From: Candidatus Cloacimonadota bacterium
GTDB taxonomy: Bacteria > Cloacimonadota > Cloacimonadia > JGIOTU-2
Reading direction: 5' to 3'
Length of the DNA: 17,836 bases
Assembly: GCA_014382685.1 (NCBI GenBank)
Contig: JACNJG010000078.1
Location: forward strand, 1 to 17,836
This document shows, piece by piece, positions 7,158 to 14,143 of this stretch (the stretch's first letter is position 1; each line of letters starts with the position of its first letter). Below the pieces are notes generated by a model, which saw only the letters and a list, made by a program, of their open reading frames with translations, did no database searches and had not been told where the DNA came from. A program made the translations under genes and the position numbers.

Positions 7158-7955
7158 TTACGCTCCGATAATTGACAAACTACTGCTTGTACCGATACGA
7201 TTTGCTCCAGCTGAGATCATTGCGAGCGCTGTCTCTGTATCACGAATTCCACCTGATGCTTTCACACCCATATAATCACCAACAACAGACCTCATCAGCG
7301 TTATATCGCTTTCTGTTGCTCCTGATTTTGAGAATCCTGTCGAGGTTTTTACAAAGTCCGCCCCAGCTTTTTTTGCAATCAGGCAAGCGATGATCTTATC
7401 CCTTTCATTAAGCAGACAGGTCTCAAGAATGACTTTCAGTATTGCACCATTCTCGTGGCAGATTTCTGCTATCTTCTCGATCTCTGTGAGCACATAATTG
7501 TAGCCATGTTCTTTCAACTCAGCGATGTTCAAAACCATATCACATTCAGTTGCACCCTGTTTGAGTGCGAGTTTTGCTTCTTCCAATTTCGTATGAGTAA
7601 GATTCGCCCCGAGTGGAAATCCTATAACGGAACAAACATTTCGCCTGTCCATTTCTCTTTTTGCAAGTTTGACATTGCAGGGATTTATGCACACAGATGC
7701 AAAATCATAGGTTCGTGCTTCCTGGCAGAGTCTAATAATTTCTACATTTGTTGCATCGGGCTTTAGATTTGTATGATCGATATACTGTGCAAGTTCTTGC
7801 TGTGTGGGCATGTCGTCAATGATGGAGTATTTATTATTTTTGTATCCGCAAACTGCGCATCGAAGACAAACCTCATGGGCTCCGTTGCATCTGCAGGATA
7901 AAGTTTCATCTAAAGGCCAAAGCTCTAATGCGATTGATCTAATGTTGTTCATCAT
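7158..7955 (-). CDS. deoC: Deoxyribose-phosphate aldolase with Cys-rich N-terminal extension
   Basis: Cleaves 2-deoxyribose-5-phosphate to glyceraldehyde-3-phosphate and acetaldehyde in deoxynucleoside catabolism. The aldolase domain begins near residue 49 (PTQQELAQYIDHTNLKPDAT). It has the Schiff-base lysine K203 (GADFVKTSTG), the helper lysine K232 (GVKASGGIRD) and the active-site aspartate D139 (CDMVLNI). The first 48 residues are not part of the usual family and contain C21, C23, C30, C33 and C36 (CxC, then CxxCxxC), suggesting a metal site. The long start is preferred: AAGGA precedes its two ATGs (spacing 0 or 3 nt), the gene overlaps ricT by 17 nt, and no ribosome binding site precedes the internal ATG at 7811. 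The true start is still debatable. Confidence 0.9.
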   Translation of the reverse strand: MMNNIRSIALELWPLDETLSCRCNGAHEVCLRCAVCGYKNNKYSIIDDMPTQQELAQYIDHTNLKPDATNVEIIRLCQEARTYDFASVCINPCNVKLAKREMDRRNVCSVIGFPLGANLTHTKLEEAKLALKQGATECDMVLNIAELKEHGYNYVLTEIEKIAEICHENGAILKVILETCLLNERDKIIACLIAKKAGADFVKTSTGFSKSGATESDITLMRSVVGDYMGVKASGGIRDTETALAMISAGANRIGTSSSLSIIGA

Positions 7956-8820
7956 TCCTTTTTATAATTTTTTTTGCAGGGAATTTTGCCTGAAATTTGG
8001 ATCTTTTCTTTTTAATTTTTTGATCCAGATAATCATCAAAACTAATGATTGTCAGCACACCATTCTCATCTCTTAGTTCGATCCTGTAGGTTAAATAGTT
8101 ATTTTTTGCAACATACATTTTCTTTTTATTATATAATATCTCTTCCCCGATCTTCGGATACTTTTCAGCTTCCTCCTGATAGAATTCTTCCTCATAAGCA
8201 AGGCAACACAGTAGTTTACCGCACAGCCCACACATCTTGGAAGAGGTTACGCTCACATTCTGATCCTTAGCCATTTGTATGGTTACTCGGTCAAAATTTA
8301 GATTAAGATTTTTACAACAAAGTTCTCTTCCGCATGGTCCAATCCCTCCGAGTCTTTTAATTTCCTGGCGTTCGTTGATCTGACGAAGCTCTATACGTGT
8401 TCGAAAGATTCGGGCGAGAACTTTCAGGAAATCCCGAAAATCCACTCTTGTTTCTGCCATGAAATAAAAAGTAAGCTTGTTGCCGTCAAACTGATATTCC
8501 ACATCCACCAGATCCATTTCAAAGTACTGATCCTTGAGCGCATTCATGAATTTCTCCCGTGCATCATCTTCTTTTTCATGAATTCGATTCATCTTTTCGA
8601 TGTCATCCTCGCTTGCAACACGGATAAGTTTTCTTATTGCATAGCTATCATTGAGGTTGAGCTTCTCTCTTTCAATTGGAAAATTACCTACACATCCCAT
8701 GTCGGCGCCTTTCTCAGCTTCAACAATTACATATAGCCCTTTTCTTAATTCAATATCATGAGTATTTTCATAATACCTTTTTTCGTCTTGTTTGAATTTA
8801 ACTTCTACTAAACCATTCAT
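7939..8820 (-). CDS. ricT: PSP1-domain protein, RicT/YaaT-like
   Basis: Member of the PSP1 family. In Bacillus subtilis YaaT/RicT works with RicA and RicF in an Fe-S-bearing complex affecting RNA maturation and development; its role here is unknown. 293 residues. The family hallmark is complete: GGIGPCGRELCC (C163, C168, C169) and SKMCGLCGKLLCCLAYE (C197, C200, C205, C206). The PSP1 core includes LRIELRQI-like strands around residues 138-150. A K/R-rich tail ends the protein. It leads a minus-strand unit with deoC (17-nt overlap) and thyX. In many genomes ricT neighbours holB; holB is not here. An AAGG lies about 11 nt before the ATG, a rather long spacing. Confidence 0.9.
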   Translation of the reverse strand: MNGLVEVKFKQDEKRYYENTHDIELRKGLYVIVEAEKGADMGCVGNFPIEREKLNLNDSYAIRKLIRVASEDDIEKMNRIHEKEDDAREKFMNALKDQYFEMDLVDVEYQFDGNKLTFYFMAETRVDFRDFLKVLARIFRTRIELRQINERQEIKRLGGIGPCGRELCCKNLNLNFDRVTIQMAKDQNVSVTSSKMCGLCGKLLCCLAYEEEFYQEEAEKYPKIGEEILYNKKKMYVAKNNYLTYRIELRDENGVLTIISFDDYLDQKIKKKRSKFQAKFPAKKIIKRNDEQH

Positions 8821-8917
8821 TATTTTCTATACCTTTAAAATACATTTCTTAGTAATGCTGACCTTTTTAAACAGTCTCCCAGAATTATTTTGTGATTTCT
8901 TCATCAGGGAAAGTGAT

Positions 8918-8945
8918 ATTGTCGAGTGATCAGATTTATTGTCAA
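8918..8945 (-). promoter_or_regulatory. Candidate promoter of ricT-deoC-thyX
   Basis: TTGACA (8945-8940) with a 16-nt spacer to GACAAT (8923-8918) on the minus strand, about 100 nt upstream of ricT. The -35 is perfect; the -10 is weak. Confidence 0.35.
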
Positions 8946-8964
8946 ATACATCATTAATTAGACT

Positions 8965-9066
8965 CTAAATAATTAGTCTCTCAACTTCTCGATCGGATAC
9001 AAAATTTTTTTTGAATGGATTCGTGGGATCAATAGAGATAACTCCAACTTTTTTATTGATATCCAT
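8965..9066 (-). CDS. Possible 33-codon ORF, doubtful
   Basis: An ATG 19 nt after the preceding gene's stop opens a 33-residue frame beginning MDINKKVGVISIDPTNPFKK and ending EVERLII. The composition looks protein-like rather than random AT-rich sequence, but there is no ribosome binding site and I recognise no family. It could be a gene remnant or chance. Confidence 0.15.
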   Translation of the reverse strand: MDINKKVGVISIDPTNPFKKNFVSDREVERLII

Positions 9067-9085
9067 CTAAATTTAGAATGGAAAA

Positions 9086-9319
9086 CTAACCTTCGTTTTC
9101 CTTTAATGATTGTAGAATTTGATCAACATCATTTTTGAAATCAAGAGTATAGACAACTTTGAGCAATGTTTCTTCTTTATCCACAGTTGTATAATGGCAC
9201 ATCCCTTCGACCGTCTCCAGAACATAACCGAGGAGCTGCAGATTATTTTTCTCTGTTTTCAAGATGAGCTCCTCAGAATTTCCTTCAATCTTTGTTCTTG
9301 AGACTATTTCAAAATCCAT
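9086..9319 (-). CDS. Small conserved-type protein, DUF4911-like
   Basis: 77-residue protein of unknown function. The pattern LLGYVLETVEGMCHYTTVDKEETLLKVVY followed by DVDQILQSLKENE resembles DUF4911 proteins ('hyd-hyd-xx-hyd-LEAYDGLAxVRTxDxxxGxVxLLVP...ExxxLLEALxEE') in order and spacing, as far as I recall the family. It has no signal peptide or membrane segment. Its ATG follows the lon stop with no gap (TAGATG), and an AGGA in the end of lon lies about 11 nt upstream, so translation is probably coupled to lon. A functional link with Lon is only inferred from this placement. Confidence 0.6.
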   Translation of the reverse strand: MDFEIVSRTKIEGNSEELILKTEKNNLQLLGYVLETVEGMCHYTTVDKEETLLKVVYTLDFKNDVDQILQSLKENEG

Positions 9320-11671
9320 CTATACATCTTCCTCTGCATCCTTATGCAACGCATGAGCAAGTACTTCATCCATTGTTTCAACAGGTATAATATTTAGTCC
9401 CTTTTTGATCTGTTTCGGAATTTCAGTTAATTCTCTGAAATTCTTTTTTGGAATAATGATATTTTTTATCTTAGCACGCTGTGCAGCAACGAGTTTTTCT
9501 TCCAATCCACCAATAGGCAGCACATCTCCCATGAGAGTTATCTCGCCGGTCATTGCATAATCTGCCCGTACCTTTCTTTTGGAAAGAGCAGATATGATCG
9601 CAGTTGCAATCGTTATTCCAGCTGATGGTCCATCTTTAGGAATCGCACCTTCAGGAACATGAATGTGAATGTCCTTAGTTTTGTAAAAATTCTTTTCGAG
9701 ACCGAAATCTGAGGAATTGGCTCTTGCATAACTCAGTGCTGCGTTTGCGGATTCCTTCATGACATCACCAAGCTTGCCTGTAAGAGAAAGATGACCCTTT
9801 CCTTCCAGAACGGCAACTTCGACCTGCAAGAGAACGCCACCGACAGAGGTCCATGCTAAGCCGTTTGCCACTCCAACGCTATCTTCCTTTTTTACATCAG
9901 AATAAAGATATCTTTCCACCCCAAGATATTTTCTGATGCTTGAGCCAGTCACTTTATAGGAATTCTTACTCTTATCTTTAAGATACTCACGCACAATTTT
10001 ACGCAGAACTGATGAGATATTTCTTTCGAGATTACGTACTCCAGCTTCACGTGTGTAATTTCTTATGATATTGAGAAAGGCATTTTCGGAGAAATCGACC
10101 TTGATCTTATGGTTGAACCCATGTTTCTCAAGCTGTTTTGGAAGGAGAAATCCTTCGGCTATCCTAAACTTTTCATACTCAGTATAGCCCGGCAGCGTTA
10201 TCACTTCCATTCTATCCTGAAGAGCAGGAGGGATCGAAAAAAGATTGTTTGCGGTCGTTATAAAAAGCACCTGGGATAAGTCATATCCTACTTCAATATA
10301 ATGATCATGAAATTCATAGTTCTGTTCCGGGTCGAGCACTTCCAACAATGCTGATGATGGATCTCCACGAAAATCCATGCTCATCTTGTCCACCTCATCG
10401 AGCATGATAATAGGATTCTTTGTATGGACACGTTTCATCGCCTGAATGATTATTCCCGGCATTGCACCAATATAGGTCTTTCTGTGCCCCCGAATTTCTG
10501 CTTCATCACGTACTCCGCCAAGGGAAAGACGCACGAATTTACGATTTAGTGCTTTCGCAATTGACTGTCCGAGCGATGTTTTTCCTACACCTGGAGGACC
10601 GACAAAACACAATATCTGCCCTTTCACTTTTTTCACCATTTTCAGCACAGCGAGATATTCGACAATGCGTTCTTTGATCTTCTTCAAACCATAATGGTCA
10701 TCATCGAGAATTTTTTCTGTTTGGGCAAGATCAAATCGTCCCTTTTTTGGATTATTCCATGGCAGGTCGGTGAGCCAGTTAAGATAGTTCAAAGAAACTG
10801 AGTATTCCGGTGAAATCGGATTTGTTCTGCGAAGCTTGTTCAGCTCATATTCAGCTTTTTCTTTCGCTTCCTCTGAAAGGTTGAGTTTACTTACCTTTTT
10901 TTCAAGCTCCTTCACTTCAACGTTCTGATCTTCTGAAAAACCAAGTTCTTTTTGGATCGCCTTAAGCTCCTGATTAAGAAAATATTCCTTTTGAGTTTTG
11001 GTTAGCTTACTTCTTACTTCACCGGCAATTTTTTTACGAATTTTCAGAATCTCAAGTTCTTTAGAAATATATTCGATCAAATCAAAAATTCTTTCCATAA
11101 GATTGACTTCAAGGAGTTTCTGCTTTACTTCCAGATCAAGATCGATGTTCGAAGCCATAAAATCTACTTTATCATCCATAGACTTGAGATTTTCATATGT
11201 GATAAGCACATCATCAGAGAAGTTTCTGCTCAGTTTTCCATACTCTTTAAAATCATGTTCCAGCGTTTGAAGAAGCGCAATATTTTCCGAGGTTTCCTTG
11301 AGTGTTTCTTTCGGAATGAGATCCAGTTTGGCACTCATATAATCATCAGAAAAATATAACTCCTCGATCTTTGCGCGTTGTAAGCCCTCAACAAGAATTC
11401 GAATTGTTGCATCGGGCATTTTTAAAATCTGCAATATCTGGCACACAACCCCCATCTCGTACATGTCTTCCTGCTGGGGTTTTTGAGTATCAGGTGATTT
11501 TTGGGCAACACAAAAGATAATTTTATTTTTTCCGTACGCTTCTTCCGTTGCTTTAATGGAATGTGTTCTTCCAATAACCAGAGGAACGATCATCTGAGGA
11601 AAGATAACGATATTTCTGGTAGGAATTATTGGTAATGTATTTTCCTGTTTTTCTAAAATTTTTTCTGTCAT
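9320..11671 (-). CDS. lon: ATP-dependent protease Lon (LonA type)
   Basis: Cytoplasmic ATP-dependent serine protease that degrades misfolded and regulatory proteins. 783 residues, standard LonA length. Domains in order: N-terminal substrate-binding domain (about 10-205, starting LPIIPTRNIVIFPQMIVPLV), coiled-coil linker, AAA+ module with Walker A GPPGVGKT at 358-365 and IIMLDEVDKM as Walker B, and the protease domain. The Ser-Lys dyad is S683 (PKDGPSAG) and K726 (GGLEEKLVAAQRA), 43 residues apart as in E. coli Lon. The gene has its own promoter and is followed directly by the 77-residue DUF4911-like gene. The ribosome binding site is not obvious upstream of the ATG. Confidence 0.98.
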   Translation of the reverse strand: MTEKILEKQENTLPIIPTRNIVIFPQMIVPLVIGRTHSIKATEEAYGKNKIIFCVAQKSPDTQKPQQEDMYEMGVVCQILQILKMPDATIRILVEGLQRAKIEELYFSDDYMSAKLDLIPKETLKETSENIALLQTLEHDFKEYGKLSRNFSDDVLITYENLKSMDDKVDFMASNIDLDLEVKQKLLEVNLMERIFDLIEYISKELEILKIRKKIAGEVRSKLTKTQKEYFLNQELKAIQKELGFSEDQNVEVKELEKKVSKLNLSEEAKEKAEYELNKLRRTNPISPEYSVSLNYLNWLTDLPWNNPKKGRFDLAQTEKILDDDHYGLKKIKERIVEYLAVLKMVKKVKGQILCFVGPPGVGKTSLGQSIAKALNRKFVRLSLGGVRDEAEIRGHRKTYIGAMPGIIIQAMKRVHTKNPIIMLDEVDKMSMDFRGDPSSALLEVLDPEQNYEFHDHYIEVGYDLSQVLFITTANNLFSIPPALQDRMEVITLPGYTEYEKFRIAEGFLLPKQLEKHGFNHKIKVDFSENAFLNIIRNYTREAGVRNLERNISSVLRKIVREYLKDKSKNSYKVTGSSIRKYLGVERYLYSDVKKEDSVGVANGLAWTSVGGVLLQVEVAVLEGKGHLSLTGKLGDVMKESANAALSYARANSSDFGLEKNFYKTKDIHIHVPEGAIPKDGPSAGITIATAIISALSKRKVRADYAMTGEITLMGDVLPIGGLEEKLVAAQRAKIKNIIIPKKNFRELTEIPKQIKKGLNIIPVETMDEVLAHALHKDAEEDV

Positions 11672-11702
11672 ATATACATAAAACCTAATTTATTTACAAT
11701 AA

Positions 11703-11730
11703 ATTCTATCCTGAAGGTAATATTTGTCAA
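11703..11730 (-). promoter_or_regulatory. Promoter of lon
   Basis: TTGACA (11730-11725), a 16-nt spacer and TAGAAT (11708-11703) on the minus strand, the best sigma-70-like promoter in the window. A second possible -10 (TGCTATACT, about 11778-11770) lies further upstream. Confidence 0.5.
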
Positions 11731-11788
11731 TGAAAAGCTTAAACACTTTATTCTAAACCTTGTGCGAATAGTATAGCACCGCTTTTTC

Positions 11789-11820
11789 TTGACAGATGAT
11801 TCTTCAACAAAGGTTTTGAT
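11789..11820 (+). promoter_or_regulatory. Candidate promoter of tRNA-Pro
   Basis: TTGACA (11789-11794) on the plus strand, 33 nt before the mature tRNA 5' end; TTTGAT (11815-11820) is the likeliest -10 at a long 20-nt spacing. It is divergent from the lon promoter. Confidence 0.35.
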
Positions 11821-11827
11821 TCCCAGT

Positions 11828-11904
11828 CGGGATGTAGCGCAGCTCGGTAGCGCGCTTCGTTCGGGACGAAGAAGTCGCCGGTTCAAATCCGGCCATCCCG
11901 ACCA
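11828..11904 (+). tRNA. tRNA-Pro (anticodon CGG)
   Basis: A complete cloverleaf can be drawn over 77 nt. The acceptor stem CGGGATG pairs with CATCCCG. The D-arm has GCGC/GCGC with loop AGCTCGGTA. The anticodon stem CTTCG/CGAAG encloses TTCGGGA, giving anticodon CGG (reads CCG). The T-arm GCCGG/CCGGC encloses TTCAAAT. The discriminator A and CCA are encoded (11901-11904). The C1-G72 pair fits bacterial tRNA-Pro. No clear terminator follows, and the convergent minus-strand gene ends 38 nt downstream. Confidence 0.97.
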
Positions 11905-11942
11905 TTGTATTGAGAGTGAATGTAGTTTTAAGAAATATTTTA

Positions 11943-12140
11943 CTATTCTTTTTTCTTAGACTCTATATAAGATGCAGCAAGGAATAAAATCCCAAACAAA
12001 ATAAAGGGATTTGCAGCAATGAAATAATTTTCATGCTGTAAAAGAATATTACTGTGAGGAAAGAAAATCTTGTCTATTATACCAAGAAGTATTAATATAG
12101 CTGCAACAATAGCACTGAGTTTCGCAAGTATTTTGTACAT
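11943..12140 (-). CDS. Small two-helix membrane protein, unknown function
   Basis: 65-residue hydrophobic protein. Two membrane segments are clear: about residues 4-26 (ILAKLSAIVAAILILLGII) and 45-59 (FILFGILFLAAS), joined by a polar loop, with a charged tail ESKKKE. The ATG has a GGAG 8 nt upstream, which supports real translation. It lies downstream of the HU-type gene and the 29-codon gene on the same strand, and could also have its own promoter (TGTGCTATACT at 12191-12181). I recognise no family. Confidence 0.6.
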   Translation of the reverse strand: MYKILAKLSAIVAAILILLGIIDKIFFPHSNILLQHENYFIAANPFILFGILFLAASYIESKKKE

Positions 12141-12165
12141 ATACCGTGCTCCATTTTTAGATATG

Positions 12166-12191
12166 TGTGCTATTCAGTTCAGTATAGCACA
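12166..12191. promoter_or_regulatory. Hairpin overlapping an extended -10 before the small membrane-protein gene
   Basis: TGTGCTAT (12166-12173) and ATAGCACA (12184-12191) form a perfect 8-bp inverted repeat with a 10-nt loop. On the minus strand the upper arm reads TGTGCTATACT, an extended -10 (TGnTATACT). It lies between the stop of the 29-codon gene (12193) and the start at 12140. It may be a promoter with an overlapping operator, or an mRNA processing hairpin. No T-run follows on the minus strand. Confidence 0.3.
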
Positions 12192-12192
12192 A

Positions 12193-12282
12193 TTATTTCT
12201 TTTTATGACGGTTCTTTTTTAGTCTCTTTTTACGTTTATGCTTATTGATTTTTGCTTTTTTTCGTTTTTTCCCGCAGGGCAT
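12193..12282 (-). CDS. AURKAIP1/COX24-domain small basic protein (bS22/mS38-like ribosomal protein)
   Basis: 29-residue, extremely basic protein beginning MPCGKKRKK and ending KKRLKKNRHKKK. This closely resembles the short AURKAIP1/COX24-domain proteins of Bacteroidetes (which start MPCGKKRKRHK...) and the domain found in mitochondrial mS38 and mycobacterial bS22, which bind the small ribosomal subunit. A strong GGAG lies 5 nt upstream of the ATG. It starts 16 nt after the HU-type gene stop, so it is likely co-transcribed with it. It is too short for most gene finders and easily missed. Binding to the ribosome here is inferred from the family. Confidence 0.85.
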   Translation of the reverse strand: MPCGKKRKKAKINKHKRKKRLKKNRHKKK

Positions 12283-12298
12283 TTCTACTCCAAAATGA

Positions 12299-12580
12299 TT
12301 AGTTGTTTCTCATTACTTCATCAATAAAGAATTTCGAAAACTTAAAGGTCGGGACAACTCGTTTTGGCAGGTTAACAAGCTCCTTTGTATTTGGATTACG
12401 TGCGATGCGTGCTTTACGTACCTTGTTTTTGAAGGTACCAAATCCTCTAAGTTCAATGTGCTCTCCATCGATCATACTGACTTTTATATTATCCAAGAGT
12501 GCATCAACGATAATCTTCGTATCTTTTAAAATAATTCCAGTTTCCTGGGAAATTGCCTGAATTAAATCAGCTTTGGTCAT
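12299..12580 (-). CDS. HU/IHF-family DNA-binding protein
   Basis: Nucleoid-associated protein that bends DNA as a dimer. 93 residues, typical. The N-terminal helices (TKADLIQAISQETGI...VDALLDNI) form the dimer body; GFGTFKNKVRKARIARNPNTKE carries the beta-arm with the RNP tip that intercalates into DNA, and the last helix is FKFSKFFIDEVM. HU and IHF cannot be separated reliably from sequence alone here, so no symbol is given. A strong GGAGG lies 4 nt before the ATG. It leads the small unit with the 29-codon ribosomal-type gene. Confidence 0.95.
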   Translation of the reverse strand: MTKADLIQAISQETGIILKDTKIIVDALLDNIKVSMIDGEHIELRGFGTFKNKVRKARIARNPNTKELVNLPKRVVPTFKFSKFFIDEVMRNN

Positions 12581-12620
12581 GCGTCCTCCGTGGATGACAT
12601 TTTTTTCTTTAATTGTCGAC

Positions 12621-12649
12621 TAATTTGTGTATTACAAATCATGTGTCAA
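12621..12649 (-). promoter_or_regulatory. Candidate promoter of the HU-type gene
   Basis: TTGACA (12649-12644) on the minus strand, 63 nt upstream of the start. At a 17-nt spacing the -10 would be AAATTA (12626-12621), which is weak; only the -35 is convincing. Confidence 0.3.
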
Positions 12650-12686
12650 ATATTATATGAAAAAAAAATTAAACATTACAAGAAAA

Positions 12687-12725
12687 TTGACAAATAAATA
12701 TTACTTTTTTTCTTAAATTTATAAT
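12687..12725 (+). promoter_or_regulatory. Candidate promoter elements before the DUF2851 gene
   Basis: TTGACA (12687-12692) and TATAAT (12720-12725) are both perfect but 27 nt apart, too far for a standard promoter. Either TATAAT acts alone with a very short leader, or a weaker -10 such as TTAAAT nearer the -35 is used. Confidence 0.3.
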
Positions 12726-12737
12726 TAAGTAGGGCAA

Positions 12738-14060
12738 ATGAAAAAATATATCGCTGAGAATTTTTTATATCATATCTGGGATGAACAGCATCTCAAAGAT
12801 GCTATTAGAACTGTTTCCGGTAACAAGATAGAGATCCTATTTCAGGGCAAGTGGAACACGGACGCTGGTCCAGATTTTGTGAACAGTATTATCCTTCTTG
12901 ATGGGAAGAAATTTCAGGGAGATGTCGAAATCCACAGACACGAGTATGACTGGAAAGCTCACAATCATCATGAGGATAAAAATTATAATAATGTTATCCT
13001 TCATGTAGTGTTCACAAATAGTCGGAATGCTGAATTTACAATCTCTGAAAGCGGTAACAAAGTACCTATACTGGAACTCCAGCTCAATCTTGATGAGCAA
13101 ATAGACAAATTATGGAAACGATACGGACAAAAACCATTTGATACCTCACAGCAAAAAACCATAGAATGCATTCTATTAAAGGATTTGCACGATTCAAATG
13201 CATTGAAACGTATTCTCCTCTCTCTCGGTAAAGAACGTTTTCTAAAAAAGTGCAAACGCTTCTCCGCAGAACTATACAACTCGGATTTTAATCAGATTCT
13301 GTACGAAGGAATAATTGAAGCACTCGGATACGGTAAGAATAAAATGCCATTTTTCAAGCTGGCGAAGCTGCTTCCTTTTCAGGAATTGAAAACCTTTATT
13401 GATGACTGTGTAGATTATCAGGATATCTTCTGCATCTTTATGTATAAATGCGGATTTGATCTTCATGATTACAGTTTCAGTTTCATAGACGAAGAACTTC
13501 TGGAGCGCTTTGATACCGTATGCTCACAATTTGCAACAAGAATGAAGGAGACGCTGCAGAAAGATGACTGGAATTTCTTCCGTTGCCGTCCCCAGAATCA
13601 TCCTGTGAACCGACTCTGGCAGATAGCACCTTTTATCTACTCCGCTCTTAATCAGGGAAATCTGATCAACTCGATCATTGCACTCTTTAGTTATGGTGAT
13701 GCTCAAACAATTAATGCGAGAAAAATTGAAGCAGATTTTTCAAACCTATTAAGCCAAGAGGATCATCCCTCGATCGGCTCATCCCGATGTAGAGATATTT
13801 TCTCAAATATAATCCTACCGATATGTTATGTATATGCTCAAACACTGCATTATGACACCCTGCAGAAAGTAATACTAAAGGTTTACAGTGAAATGCCGAG
13901 ATTATCTGAAAATTATATCACCAACTATATGCATACACTTCTGAAAGATGGCATACTTTTCCGCATAAACTTACAAATGCAGCAGGGAATGATCCAGCTC
14001 TACTACCAGTTCTGCGCTCACCATGAGTGTGATAATTGCGTTGCTAATCTGAAATCCTGA
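12738..14060 (+). CDS. DUF2851 family protein
   Basis: 440-residue protein of unknown biochemical role, belonging to DUF2851, which is found mainly in Bacteroidetes/FCB-group bacteria. Family landmarks: N-terminal ENFLYHIWDEQHL; GKWNTDAGPDF (37-47); GDVEIHRHEYDWKAHNHHEDKNYNNVILHVVF (61-92), whose His, Glu and Asp residues resemble a possible nuclease or metal centre (inference); and a Cys-containing tail CAHHECDNC. The length is usual for the family. An AGGG lies 3 nt before the ATG, a weak site. It is divergent from the HU-type gene and followed by der, which has its own TTGACA. No signal peptide or membrane segment is seen. Confidence 0.88.
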   Translation: MKKYIAENFLYHIWDEQHLKDAIRTVSGNKIEILFQGKWNTDAGPDFVNSIILLDGKKFQGDVEIHRHEYDWKAHNHHEDKNYNNVILHVVFTNSRNAEFTISESGNKVPILELQLNLDEQIDKLWKRYGQKPFDTSQQKTIECILLKDLHDSNALKRILLSLGKERFLKKCKRFSAELYNSDFNQILYEGIIEALGYGKNKMPFFKLAKLLPFQELKTFIDDCVDYQDIFCIFMYKCGFDLHDYSFSFIDEELLERFDTVCSQFATRMKETLQKDDWNFFRCRPQNHPVNRLWQIAPFIYSALNQGNLINSIIALFSYGDAQTINARKIEADFSNLLSQEDHPSIGSSRCRDIFSNIILPICYVYAQTLHYDTLQKVILKVYSEMPRLSENYITNYMHTLLKDGILFRINLQMQQGMIQLYYQFCAHHECDNCVANLKS

Positions 14061-14099
14061 AATTATATTCTTTGCTGTGTCGCGCAATCTACAAAATAT

Positions 14100-14138
14100 T
14101 TGACAACCTTTTCTACGAAAATCCCACTGTGATTTAAT
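14100..14138 (+). promoter_or_regulatory. Candidate promoter of der-plsY
   Basis: TTGACA (14100-14105) lies 38 nt before the der ATG. No good -10 occurs at 16-18 nt; TGTGAT (14128-14133) and TTTAAT (14133-14138) are the AT-rich candidates. The leader would be very short. Confidence 0.3.
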
Positions 14139-14143
14139 AAATT

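Noticed and set aside
7168..7177. TTGACA on the plus strand near 7171 as a promoter
   Set aside because: It is inside deoC on the opposite strand, with no plus-strand gene downstream.
11668..11886. 72-codon minus-strand frame overlapping tRNA-Pro and the lon promoter
   Set aside because: It runs through the tRNA gene, has arginine-rich, unrelated content, and covers clear promoter elements of lon; it is a chance frame.
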